Below, in pieces: positions 7,937 through 16,803 of a stretch of 64,000 nucleotides of DNA. Source of the stretch: Sphingomonadales bacterium UBA7471. GTDB lineage: Bacteria > Pseudomonadota > Alphaproteobacteria > Sphingomonadales > Sphingomonadaceae. Under the pieces are notes generated by a model. That model did no database searches. It was not told where the DNA came from and was given only the letters and a program-made list of their open reading frames with translations. Location of the stretch: assembly GCA_002479765.1 (NCBI GenBank), contig DLOZ01000014.1, forward strand, positions 29,549 through 93,548, in the 5' to 3' direction. Numbering within the stretch: the stretch's first letter is position 1; each line of letters starts with the position of its first letter. The translations under genes and the position numbers were made by a program.

Positions 7937-10635
7937 ACCCCGGCTGGACCGGATTCCCGGCGATCAAGGATATTCCCAAAACAGAACTTCTGTTTGCACT
8001 GTTTATCGGTGTTGCAGGGCTTTTTCTGAACACTTTCGAGCTCAAGCTTGGCTGGGGCACGAACTTTGTACTCGGCAACGCGCTGGTATATGTGTTTGTA
8101 CGTGTTCTGGCTCCGCAGTCGCTGGTGCTTGCGGTTTCGGTGTCAAGCATCGGGTCGATCATCTTGTGGAACCACCCATGGGCTTGGATCGTGTCGGCAT
8201 GCGAAGCGGCATTTATCGCCGTTTTTGCGCCCCGCTCATCGCCAGTACGCAGCGTCGTTCTTTACTGGATAGTGGCAGGCGCGCCGTTATTGTTCCTATT
8301 CTACGGCGGCATCCTGAAACTGGATCAGCTGTCGGTTGCCCTCGTGGTCGCAAAGCAAATCGCCAACGGGATATTGACCGTTGTTATTGGTGAAATCATC
8401 TATGTTGCCATTTTGAGCCGAAATCCGTTCGGAAGATTCGGGCATTGGCCAAAGCTCATGGTTGAATGCTTCACGGTCATGTTATTCATGGGAACGGTGC
8501 TGATCCCGGCGACGGTGTATATGGCGCTGGAGAGGCCGTCGCGTGAACGCGCCGCGATGGAAGAGGTTAACAGAAATGTTGAAGCGCGTATGCGCGTCGC
8601 GGACGCGAAGTTGAGTGCATGGGTCGATTCACGAACTATGCTGCTGCGCGGCTATGCAGATAATGGTGAGCTGCCCCGCGGCCCGTCCGAGGCGCGTTTG
8701 CCGAAGGAATTTGCGGCTGAATTTCAGAAAATTGCTTTTTTGGCCCCCAATCAAAGCCTGGCGGAGTTTGTATCGGCGGAAGGTGGCTCGGTTATCGGAG
8801 CAACGTCGGCCAAAGCCGATCTCTCGCCTCCAACGGATAATCGGGCGCGCTTGGTCGCGTTAAATCTTGGGCCAGCGCGATCGAATGTCGATTTTGCATT
8901 GGTCGTTCCGCATGTTCGAAACGGCCAAGCGGACGATATTGTCGCCATATTACGTCCGAGAACCTTGCATGATCTTGTCGAAAAACCCGGCCAGCACGGC
9001 ATGGACAATATCTTTTTCATCAGTCCTGCCCAAGGGACATTCGCGCTGACGCATGTCACCTCACAGGTGCGCACTCTTGTCGGTTCCATGTCCCAAAGTC
9101 AGCAGGCGACGGCTTTTACAAAACCCGTTCTTTTAAGTGACGTCGATTATGATCGTGCAATCACGTCCGATCTGCGTGACACGCAAATCGTTCGTCTGAA
9201 CCCCATCGCTGCTCTACCGCAATGGCAGGTCGCTTCAGTGCTTCCGCTTGAACCGGCGGTTCTGAAAGCGCGCGCGGTACAACTGCTGCATTTTCTTGCG
9301 GTCATCACGTTCGTTTTTCTGATTGGGCTGGTGGCATCGCATATGAGCTTGAAGGCGTCGGATGTGTTACGGCGTGTGTCGCAGGCAGCTGCAGACCTTA
9401 CGCAGTTTGGGCGATCACAACCGGCGTCCGACCACATATTTATTGAGGAAGTTAGCGAAATTTCGGGAACCATAGCGATGGCAGCGGCTTCGTTCGGTCG
9501 CGAGCGTGGTGCATTGGCAAGCTATCAACGCCGGTTGAACAGCATCGCACAGCATGCGCCTATCATTGTCTATGCTGTTGACGTTGCGAACGGCGAAGGG
9601 ACGGACATGACCTATATCAGCCCGTCAGTTGAACAAATGCTGGGCTATTCAACGGCCGAAGGTTTGACGGAAAAATGGTGGAGCAGCTCCATTCATCCGG
9701 ACGACTATGAGTATTGCATGGATGCGTTTAGACATTTGGAGCCGGGAAAAGTGTACGCGGCTGAATATCGCCTCCGGCACAAAAATGGCCATTATGTCTG
9801 GGTATATGACACGCTATCGGTTGAGCCCACGGCGCAGGGGGCAGAGCAAGAAGCCGTTGGCATCATCATGGATATTTCCGAACAAAAAGCGTCCGAGGAC
9901 CAGCTTTTGCAATCGGACAAGATGGCAAGCCTTGGCCGGATGATTTCCGGTACCGCGCATGAGCTAAACCAGCCGTTGAACTTTATCAAAATGGCAGCAT
10001 CAAACCTGCGTGAAAACGCGGTTCGGGGGCGCTTGGACGCGGAAAAGTTCATTCCCAAGCTTGAAAATGTTCTGGCGCAGGTCGAACGCGCCTCTGCCAT
10101 ATTGCTGCAGATGCGGATATTTGGTCGGACGTCGAAAGAAGCACCGTCCGCGATCAATATTCAACATACGGTTGAAGCAGCCATCTTAATGGCCGAACCA
10201 CAGATGGAGCTCGATGGGACACAACTGGTCACTGAAGTGAAAGCATCCGACATCTACGTGCGGGCGTTACCCGTGATGCTGGAGCAGGTTCTTTTGAACC
10301 TGTTCATCAATGCCAATGACGCCATTCATAGCCGGCATGATGCTGGCGATAGTGCAGAGGGTGAGATAAAAATCACCATTGATCGCAATGAGCGGTCGGC
10401 GGTGATCACTGTGGCGGACAACGGCCCCGGTATCCCCCCGGATGTCTTGCCCAAGATATTCGAACCGTTCTTTACGACTAAGCCGCCCAAGGAAGGTACC
10501 GGGCTTGGACTATCGATCAGCTATGGCATCATCCGCGACATGGGCGGCGTGCTGCGTGCCAAGTCGAGCCGTAAAGGCGCACGGTTCATTATCGAACTGC
10601 CACTCGCCGAGGCTACAGAAACCGAGGCTGCTTGA
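7930..10635 (+). CDS. Membrane sensor histidine kinase with PAS domain
   Basis: A 901-residue sensor kinase. Residues about 15-215 form a multi-pass membrane region (MASE1-like in layout). Residues 215-455 are a probable extracytoplasmic domain, closed by a membrane helix at about 456-476. A PAS domain follows at about 533-655 (PSVEQMLGYSTAEGL, WWSSSIHPDD). The HisKA domain carries the phospho-acceptor H677 in SGTAHELNQPL. The ATPase domain has N box NLFINANDAI, G1 ADNGPGIP, F box FEPFFTTKP and G2 GTGLGLSIS. The HELNQPL motif is typical of HPK4-type kinases. It starts at GTG 7930, overlapping the receiver gene by seven bases, with no clear ribosome binding site of its own. The signal sensed is unknown. 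Confidence 0.9.
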   Translation: MLNPGWTGFPAIKDIPKTELLFALFIGVAGLFLNTFELKLGWGTNFVLGNALVYVFVRVLAPQSLVLAVSVSSIGSIILWNHPWAWIVSACEAAFIAVFAPRSSPVRSVVLYWIVAGAPLLFLFYGGILKLDQLSVALVVAKQIANGILTVVIGEIIYVAILSRNPFGRFGHWPKLMVECFTVMLFMGTVLIPATVYMALERPSRERAAMEEVNRNVEARMRVADAKLSAWVDSRTMLLRGYADNGELPRGPSEARLPKEFAAEFQKIAFLAPNQSLAEFVSAEGGSVIGATSAKADLSPPTDNRARLVALNLGPARSNVDFALVVPHVRNGQADDIVAILRPRTLHDLVEKPGQHGMDNIFFISPAQGTFALTHVTSQVRTLVGSMSQSQQATAFTKPVLLSDVDYDRAITSDLRDTQIVRLNPIAALPQWQVASVLPLEPAVLKARAVQLLHFLAVITFVFLIGLVASHMSLKASDVLRRVSQAAADLTQFGRSQPASDHIFIEEVSEISGTIAMAAASFGRERGALASYQRRLNSIAQHAPIIVYAVDVANGEGTDMTYISPSVEQMLGYSTAEGLTEKWWSSSIHPDDYEYCMDAFRHLEPGKVYAAEYRLRHKNGHYVWVYDTLSVEPTAQGAEQEAVGIIMDISEQKASEDQLLQSDKMASLGRMISGTAHELNQPLNFIKMAASNLRENAVRGRLDAEKFIPKLENVLAQVERASAILLQMRIFGRTSKEAPSAINIQHTVEAAILMAEPQMELDGTQLVTEVKASDIYVRALPVMLEQVLLNLFINANDAIHSRHDAGDSAEGEIKITIDRNERSAVITVADNGPGIPPDVLPKIFEPFFTTKPPKEGTGLGLSISYGIIRDMGGVLRAKSSRKGARFIIELPLAEATETEAA

Positions 10636-10711
10636 ACCCGTCTGGGGTTTGGAATCAAGGCTTCATGCGGTGTTCCATTGACAGGCACAAGTCTTCACAG
10701 CAAAGTGTGAA

Positions 10712-10725
10712 TGACACCGGTTACC
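10712..10725. promoter_or_regulatory. Candidate LacI-type operator ahead of the glucuronate operon
   Basis: TGACACCGGTTACC, 28 bases before the GH43 start codon, has a CCGG centre and a TGACA half. It resembles the TGnnAnCGnTnnCA pattern of LacI-family operators used for sugar genes in many Proteobacteria. The right half matches poorly, so this is a weak call. No LacI-type gene lies in the window. Confidence 0.35.
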
Positions 10726-10752
10726 TTAGTCCAATTTAAAAGGAATGAAGCG

Positions 10753-12384
10753 ATGATCAACCGCCGCACGAGCCTTTTGTTTTTGGGTTCCGCGCCACTG
10801 CTGCCTTATGTAGCCCGTGCGCAAGGGTCGGCCGCTACCGCCAGCCTTGATCCGCATGCAGCGATGCGTTGGGCGAAGGGTTTCGAAGGCCAGCGCCGTG
10901 CCGATTTGGGCAACGGTCGTTTCCTTAACCCCATTTTTGCCGGCGATCATCCCGATCCGTCATTGGTGTGCGATGGAGAGGATTATTATCTCACTTTCTC
11001 CTCCTTTGACGCGTATCCCGGCATCGTCATTTGGCACAGCCGAGACCTTGTGAACTGGCAACCCGTCACCGCAGCGCTGAAACAGCCAATCGGTTCGGTG
11101 TGGGCACCCGATTTGGTGAAACATGACGGCCGTTTCTATTGTTACATTCCGGCGCGAACCCCTGAAAAGAAATCGATCTACGTCATCACCGCGGACAAGA
11201 TCGAGGGGCCGTGGAGCGACCCGGTTGACCTGAATTTGCCTCTGCATATTGACCCCGCACATGTCGCAGACGATGACGGCACGCGTTGGCTGTTCCTGTC
11301 CGGTGGAGACCGTGTTCAGCTATCCAGCGACGGCTTATCCACCGTCGGTTCTGTCGAGCATGTCTACGACCCGTGGCGTTATCCCGAAGAGTGGGTGGTT
11401 GAAACATTCGCGCCCGAAGGTCCGAAGGTCATGAAGCGCGGTGACTATTGGTATATGACGACTGCGGTTGGCGGCACCGCTGGCCCGCCCACTGGCCATA
11501 TGGTCATTATGGCGCGCAGCAAATCGCTGGCTGGCCCTTGGGAGAATTGTCCGCGCAATCCGTTAGTCCGGACTTTATCGGCGCGTGAAAAATGGTGGTC
11601 GCGTGGCCATGCGACATTGTTCGAAGGCCCGGGCGGCACATATTGGATGATGTATCATGGCTATGAAAATGGCTATTGGACCTTGGGTCGGCAGACGCTG
11701 CTTGAGCCCGTAAAATGGGACGCCGATGGCTGGCCGCGTCCATTGGGCGGTGATTTGTCCCGCCCGATTAAGAAGCCGCGCGACATAGGCCCTCAACCAC
11801 ATGGTGCGCCATTGTCGGATGACTTTTCGACGGACAAAATGGGCACGCAATGGGCGTTTTATGATCCCGCCAATGAAGAAGCCAATAGGCTGAAACGGGT
11901 TGGCGGCACCTTGCATATGGCGGCCAAGGGCAAGACGCCGTCAGATTGCTCGCCCTTATGCGCGTTGGCAGGCGATCAGGCGTACCGCGTCATTGTGGAT
12001 ATTGACGCCGATCCCGGCGCGGAAGGCGGTATATTGCTGTTCTACAATCGCCGGCTTTATGCAGGATTGGGTTTTGGCAGTAAGGGCCTTGTCATGCATC
12101 GCTATGGCCTGCAACGGCCGCGCGGCGCCATTCCCGGCCAACGTGACCCCGGCGGCAGCGCTGTATCGAAACTGTCGATCCGTCTGACCAATGACCGCAA
12201 TATCCTGACCATCCACACCAGCGATGATGGCCGCAAGACATGGCGCAAGTTCGACGTCCAAATGGAAGTATCGGGCTATCACCATAATGTCGCTTATGAT
12301 TTCCTTTCGCTGCGTCCAGCGCTCTATGCTGCCGGACAAGGCGAAGTCCGCTTTCGCAATTTCACCTATGAGGCTTTAACGTGA
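10753..12384 (+). CDS. Exported glycoside hydrolase family 43 protein
   Basis: A 543-residue family 43 glycosidase (beta-xylosidase / alpha-arabinofuranosidase type), with a five-bladed propeller and a C-terminal beta-sandwich domain. The catalytic triad is visible: D68 in GDHPDPSLV (base), D120 in VWAPDLV (pKa modulator) and E222 in FAPEGP (acid). The N-terminus MINRRTSLLFLGSAPLLPYVARAQG has a twin-arginine motif and a signal-type cleavage site, so export by Tat is likely. ATG 10753 is preceded by AGGA at eight bases. The stop overlaps the uxaC start by four bases, which ties it to uronate use. Release of glucuronate-bearing or xylan-derived sugars is plausible but inferred. Confidence 0.9.
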   Translation: MINRRTSLLFLGSAPLLPYVARAQGSAATASLDPHAAMRWAKGFEGQRRADLGNGRFLNPIFAGDHPDPSLVCDGEDYYLTFSSFDAYPGIVIWHSRDLVNWQPVTAALKQPIGSVWAPDLVKHDGRFYCYIPARTPEKKSIYVITADKIEGPWSDPVDLNLPLHIDPAHVADDDGTRWLFLSGGDRVQLSSDGLSTVGSVEHVYDPWRYPEEWVVETFAPEGPKVMKRGDYWYMTTAVGGTAGPPTGHMVIMARSKSLAGPWENCPRNPLVRTLSAREKWWSRGHATLFEGPGGTYWMMYHGYENGYWTLGRQTLLEPVKWDADGWPRPLGGDLSRPIKKPRDIGPQPHGAPLSDDFSTDKMGTQWAFYDPANEEANRLKRVGGTLHMAAKGKTPSDCSPLCALAGDQAYRVIVDIDADPGAEGGILLFYNRRLYAGLGFGSKGLVMHRYGLQRPRGAIPGQRDPGGSAVSKLSIRLTNDRNILTIHTSDDGRKTWRKFDVQMEVSGYHHNVAYDFLSLRPALYAAGQGEVRFRNFTYEALT

Positions 12385-13781
12385 CTGCGCCCCTGAAACT
12401 TCATCCTGACCGGCTTTTCCCGACGGACTCTGCCGTTCGGGATATCGCCCGCCGGCTATATGCCGAAGTCGCTGGCTTGCCGATCATCAGCCCACATGGC
12501 CATACCGATCCCGAATGGTGGGCGACTGATGCGTCTTTTGGCAATGCGACGGAATTGCTTCTGCATCCCGATCATTACGTCCTGCGCATGTTATATTCGC
12601 AAGGTGTTCCGCTTGAGGCGCTCGGCATCCGCAATGCCGATGCGGACCCACGCGAAAGCTGGCGGCTGTTTGCCGAACGCTATCATCTGTTTCGGGGAAC
12701 GCCGTCGCGTATGTGGCTCGACTGGGTCTTTGCCGAAAGCTTTGGCTTGGATGTTCTGTTGTCGGCACACACGTCAGACCATTATTATGACGCGATTACC
12801 GCAAAGCTCGCAACCAGTGCCTTCCGGCCGCGGGCATTGTTCGAACGCTATAATATTGAAGTTATCGCCACAACCGAGAACCCACTCGACGATTTGCGTC
12901 ACCATCAAGCGATACGCGACAGCGGCTGGTCCGGTCGTGTTATAACGGCCTATCGCCCTGATCCGGTTATTGACCCTGAATTCGAAGGTTTTGTCGATAA
13001 TCTGAAAACCCTTTCGGCATTGACCGGTGAGGATTGTTTTAGCTGGACGGGGTATCTGGCCGCGCACCGACAGCGCCGCGCCTTCTTTGCATCGATGGGG
13101 GCGACCTCCACCGATCATGGTCATCCGACCGCGCGTACGGCGGATTTGTCGCCGGCCGAGGCAGATGCGCTGTTCGCCCGCGTGGTGCGTGGATCATGCT
13201 CCGCCGCTGACGCAGAATTGTTCCGCGCGCAGATGTTGACCGAAATGGCAGGCATGAGCGTTGACGACGGCTTGGTGATGCAAATTCATCCCGGTGCGTT
13301 CCGCAACCACAATCCTTCGCTGTTCCATCGATTTGGACGCGACAAGGGGGCGGATATTCCGACGTCCACCGGCTATGTGCATGAACTGCACCCATTGCTG
13401 GCCAAGCATGGCAATAATGCAGAGCTGACGATCATCCTCTTTACGCTCGACGAGACCGCGTATGCGCGCGAACTGGCGCCGCTGGCTGGGCATTATCCTG
13501 CGCTGAAGCTTGGGCCCGCATGGTGGTTCCATGACAGCCCCGAAGGGATGCGTCGCTTCCGCAACCAGATGACGGAAACAGCCGGTTTCTATAATACGGT
13601 CGGCTTTAATGACGACACCCGCGCCTTCTTGTCGATACCGGCGCGCCACGATGTTGCCCGCCGGATCGACTGCGGCTTTCTGGCGCAATTGGTTGCCGAA
13701 CACCGCATGGACGAATGGGAAGCCGCCGAGCTTGCGGTGGACCTGAGCTATAATCTGGCAAAAGCGGCGTATAAGTTATGA
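12381..13781 (+). CDS. uxaC: Uronate (glucuronate) isomerase
   Basis: A 466-residue enzyme of the amidohydrolase superfamily. It converts D-glucuronate to D-fructuronate and D-galacturonate to D-tagaturonate. Family marks include the metal-binding SPHGHTDPEWW at about residues 36-47, the RGTPSRMWLDWVFAESFG segment, and HPGAFRNHNPSLF and PAWWFHDSPEGMRRF in the second half. The length matches the family. It starts at GTG 12381 inside GTGA, overlapping the GH43 stop by four bases, and its own stop overlaps the next ATG by four, so all three genes form one coupled operon. Confidence 0.95.
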   Translation: MTAPLKLHPDRLFPTDSAVRDIARRLYAEVAGLPIISPHGHTDPEWWATDASFGNATELLLHPDHYVLRMLYSQGVPLEALGIRNADADPRESWRLFAERYHLFRGTPSRMWLDWVFAESFGLDVLLSAHTSDHYYDAITAKLATSAFRPRALFERYNIEVIATTENPLDDLRHHQAIRDSGWSGRVITAYRPDPVIDPEFEGFVDNLKTLSALTGEDCFSWTGYLAAHRQRRAFFASMGATSTDHGHPTARTADLSPAEADALFARVVRGSCSAADAELFRAQMLTEMAGMSVDDGLVMQIHPGAFRNHNPSLFHRFGRDKGADIPTSTGYVHELHPLLAKHGNNAELTIILFTLDETAYARELAPLAGHYPALKLGPAWWFHDSPEGMRRFRNQMTETAGFYNTVGFNDDTRAFLSIPARHDVARRIDCGFLAQLVAEHRMDEWEAAELAVDLSYNLAKAAYKL

Positions 13782-15145
13782 GGCTTTCTGACGCCAACCT
13801 CGCGCATTTGCCCGTGGCGGTGACACAGCCAGCATATGACCGCGAAGCACGCGGCATTGGCATTGTGCATTTCGGTATCGGCGCGTTTCATCGCGCGCAT
13901 CAGGCTGTCTATACCGACGACGCCATGGCCGCAGAAAGCGGTGATTGGCGTATCCTGGGGGTGTCGCTGCGTTCGGGCAATGTGCGCGACCAAATGCGTC
14001 CGCAAGACGGCCTCTATGCGCTCGTCGAACAGGGCGCAGACGGCAGCAAGGTCCGCGTCATCGGTTCGGTTGCAGATGTGATCGTCGCTGCGGAGGAGCG
14101 CGAGCGGCTTATCGCGGCCTTGGCCAATCCAGCCACCCATATTGTCAGCTTCACCATCACTGAAAAAGGCTATTGCCGCGCGCCGGACGGCACAATCGAC
14201 TTTGATGTCGCGGATAGTGGTTCGGTATATGCCTATCTGGCGGAAGCATTTCGGCAGCGGCGTGACGCTGGGTCACCCGGCCTGACGTTGATAAGTTGCG
14301 ACAATCTTGCGGGCAATGGCGCGCAGTTGAAGCGCCTGATGATCGCATATCTCCATCGTCATGCGCCCGAACTCGTCAGCTGGTTCGAGGACAAATGTGC
14401 GTGCCCATCGACGATGGTCGACCGTATTGTTCCGGCAACCACTGAAGCTGACCGGACAAGCATCGCAGCGCTTACGGGCCTGCGCGACGATGCGATGGTG
14501 GTGACAGAGCCGTTCAGCCAATGGGTGATCGAAGACAATTTTGCGGGGCCGCGGCCAGCTTGGGAAAAACATGGCGCGTTGATGACATCAAATGTCCATG
14601 CGTATGAAGAGGCCAAGCTGCGTCTACTCAACGGTGCGCATTCCGCGCTCGCCTATTTGGGTTTGAAGCGCGGCCATGAATTTGTGCATCAGGCCATTGC
14701 TGATCCTGAATTGGCGCGCTTGGCAAACACCCTGATGCGCGACGAAGCAGCGACCAGTCTGGAGCCCGCTCCGGGACAAGATCTCAACGCATATGCCGAC
14801 GCATTGATCGCGCGGTTTCAAAACCCCGCGCTCAACCACCGGCTCATTCAAATTGCGATGGATGGCAGCCAGAAAATCCCCCAGCGCTGGTTGGCAACGC
14901 TGGCCAGCCAACAGGCGAAGGGCAAACGATGCCCGTCTATCCTGACCGCCATCAGCGGGTGGCTATGCCATATTCGCGGCGACAATGGCTTTGTCGATGA
15001 CCCTTTGGCAGAGATTTTAAAAGCAACATGGGCCCAAGCAGGGGCGCATGGCATATCTGCTGCCTTGTTCAGTGCGGGCGGCATAATGGCGAGCGATTGG
15101 GTACCAAGCGACGCGGATCTGCTTGAGATTGCGCGTCAATTATAG
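13778..15145 (+). CDS. uxuB: Mannitol dehydrogenase family oxidoreductase, probable fructuronate reductase
   Basis: A 455-residue member of the mannitol 2-dehydrogenase / mannonate oxidoreductase family. The N-terminal Rossmann region shows GIVHFGIGAFHRAHQAVY (about residues 27-44). The C-terminal helical domain carries the family segments EAKLRLLNGAHSALAYLG and GSQKIPQRWL. Being coupled to uxaC (ATGA overlap), it most likely reduces D-fructuronate to D-mannonate with NADH. The next two steps to KDPG, mannonate dehydratase and KDG kinase, are not encoded in this window. Eda, which splits KDPG, is at 57.6 kb. Confidence 0.9.
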   Translation: MRLSDANLAHLPVAVTQPAYDREARGIGIVHFGIGAFHRAHQAVYTDDAMAAESGDWRILGVSLRSGNVRDQMRPQDGLYALVEQGADGSKVRVIGSVADVIVAAEERERLIAALANPATHIVSFTITEKGYCRAPDGTIDFDVADSGSVYAYLAEAFRQRRDAGSPGLTLISCDNLAGNGAQLKRLMIAYLHRHAPELVSWFEDKCACPSTMVDRIVPATTEADRTSIAALTGLRDDAMVVTEPFSQWVIEDNFAGPRPAWEKHGALMTSNVHAYEEAKLRLLNGAHSALAYLGLKRGHEFVHQAIADPELARLANTLMRDEAATSLEPAPGQDLNAYADALIARFQNPALNHRLIQIAMDGSQKIPQRWLATLASQQAKGKRCPSILTAISGWLCHIRGDNGFVDDPLAEILKATWAQAGAHGISAALFSAGGIMASDWVPSDADLLEIARQL

Positions 15146-15176
15146 ACCATTGCGGCGCGCATAAACCGAGGCTGGA

Positions 15177-15755
15177 TCAGTGCGCGCGCCGTTCGGTGGT
15201 CATCAAACCCTTTGCGAGTGCAGCCAGAGCTACGGCAATGAGCACATGATATATGTGCCACGCCACAGCCTCATCCAACCAAGCCGCACGCCGAATGAAC
15301 AACGTATTCGCAAGCATCACGGCGCAACCCACGGGCACAAGCCAAGATCGCCCCGACGGGCCGGGTCGCACGATTGATGCAAGAAATACGATCACTAACG
15401 CCAATAGGAAAACAGGGCCGAGCAGCGGTTGCGCCAACAAAAAAATCGCGGTCGCGGCGCACAGGATGAGCGCGATTACCGATATTATGTGTCTATTCGC
15501 GGGACGGAACAGGTAACTGGATAATATCGCCACGGCACCCGCAAGGCCCAACAATTGAGACGCACCGGCATGCAAAGCGGCGAGCTGATCCTGCAAGCCA
15601 GCCCCAAAACGTACGACGCCGATGAAGGCAGCTACGCCAAAGCAAGCCATCGCAAATGCCGGTAAATGTCGGCCATGTCGCCAAAACGCATTGCCAGCGA
15701 TAATCGTGACCAACACAATGGCGGCATCGGATAAAGCATAATGGGCGGGCATCAT
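15177..15755 (-). CDS. Hypothetical membrane protein
   Basis: A 192-residue, very hydrophobic protein with about six membrane segments and short polar links, ending in a basic TTERRAH tail. I do not recognise a family. Its ATG overlaps the stop of the upstream hydroxylase gene (ATGA, 15752-15755), so it is the last gene of the sulfatase/hydroxylase transcript on the minus strand. A His (WHIYH) in the last helix might bind a cofactor, but nothing firm can be said. Confidence 0.75.
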   Translation of the reverse strand: MMPAHYALSDAAIVLVTIIAGNAFWRHGRHLPAFAMACFGVAAFIGVVRFGAGLQDQLAALHAGASQLLGLAGAVAILSSYLFRPANRHIISVIALILCAATAIFLLAQPLLGPVFLLALVIVFLASIVRPGPSGRSWLVPVGCAVMLANTLFIRRAAWLDEAVAWHIYHVLIAVALAALAKGLMTTERRAH

Positions 15756-16687
15756 GTTCTCGTAAGCGTTATTGGCGCGGTGGTTTCAGGGAGCAAACCA
15801 GCCTCCCGTTTAATGTCTTCGGACGTCAATCGTGACCCATCATGGCTCCAGCCTGGCGGCGCAAAAATGTAACAAAAGCGCTGCCACAGGCTCAGTCCGC
15901 GCTGCGATGCGTCTTGCACTATGCCAACATATTCATGGGTTAAGATCGTGAATGGATTAAACGTTTCAAGGTTTTTGACCAAGCCATAGTCCACCGGCAC
16001 GGCGCGGTCCTCCTCGACAAATGTACCAAACATGCGATCCCAGATAATCAAAGTGCCGGCGAAATTCGCATCCAGATATTCTGGATTGCGGCCATGGTGC
16101 ACCCTGTGATGGCTCGGCGTATTGAAAATATATTCAAACCACCGTGGCAAACGGTCGACGGTTTCGGTGTGGAGGAAGAATTGGTAGGTTGCGTTAAGGA
16201 TCCCGCAAAAAACAACCAATGCCGGATCAAAGCCGATTAAAATCAGCGGAATTTTGAGCATCATCGTTCCGGTAAAGTGCTTCATCCAACTTTGGCGCAG
16301 CGCAATGGGCATGTTGAAATTGGTGGATGAGTGATGGACCACATGCATCGCCCAACCCCAACGGACACGGTGGCATATGCGGTGGTGCACATAAAATCGC
16401 AGATCATCGAGCACGAAGCACAATAAGAACGATCCCCACGTGATGGGTATTTCGCCAAGGGCAAAGGGCGCTGTCGCAAATAAAGCGGCGGTGGTGATGA
16501 ATGCAAAGATGGCATTTACAGGATCGCTTGCGAGCCCAAGAAATATGGACAGCAACGAGTCTTTTGCCGGGACGTGACCCTTACGTTTGAGGAAGCGAAT
16601 GGCAACCAGTTCAAACAAAATGCCCAGCCCAAAAACAGTAAGCGATATGATGACCCAATTTTGGTTGATGAGCTGCGTAACTGTCAC
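15752..16687 (-). CDS. Sterol desaturase / fatty acid hydroxylase family membrane enzyme
   Basis: A 311-residue integral membrane di-iron enzyme of the ERG3/fatty acid hydroxylase superfamily. The iron-ligand histidine clusters are present: HHRICHR near residue 113, HVVHH near 126 and HRVHHGRN near 206. Four or five membrane helices flank them. Family members use O2 to hydroxylate or desaturate lipids, sterols or carotenoids; the substrate here cannot be told. It lies 116 bases downstream of a sulfatase on the same strand and is coupled by ATGA to a small membrane protein. Confidence 0.9.
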   Translation of the reverse strand: MTVTQLINQNWVIISLTVFGLGILFELVAIRFLKRKGHVPAKDSLLSIFLGLASDPVNAIFAFITTAALFATAPFALGEIPITWGSFLLCFVLDDLRFYVHHRICHRVRWGWAMHVVHHSSTNFNMPIALRQSWMKHFTGTMMLKIPLILIGFDPALVVFCGILNATYQFFLHTETVDRLPRWFEYIFNTPSHHRVHHGRNPEYLDANFAGTLIIWDRMFGTFVEEDRAVPVDYGLVKNLETFNPFTILTHEYVGIVQDASQRGLSLWQRFCYIFAPPGWSHDGSRLTSEDIKREAGLLPETTAPITLTRT

Positions 16688-16803
16688 AAATTTTCCCCCG
16701 CGGTTCGCCTAAGACATGGGCTGGCAGACAAATTAAGAAATTGCAAAACGCTTTTGCGACGCAAAACCGCATAGGCTGAATTTCGGCAAACATCACCGCG
16801 CGA

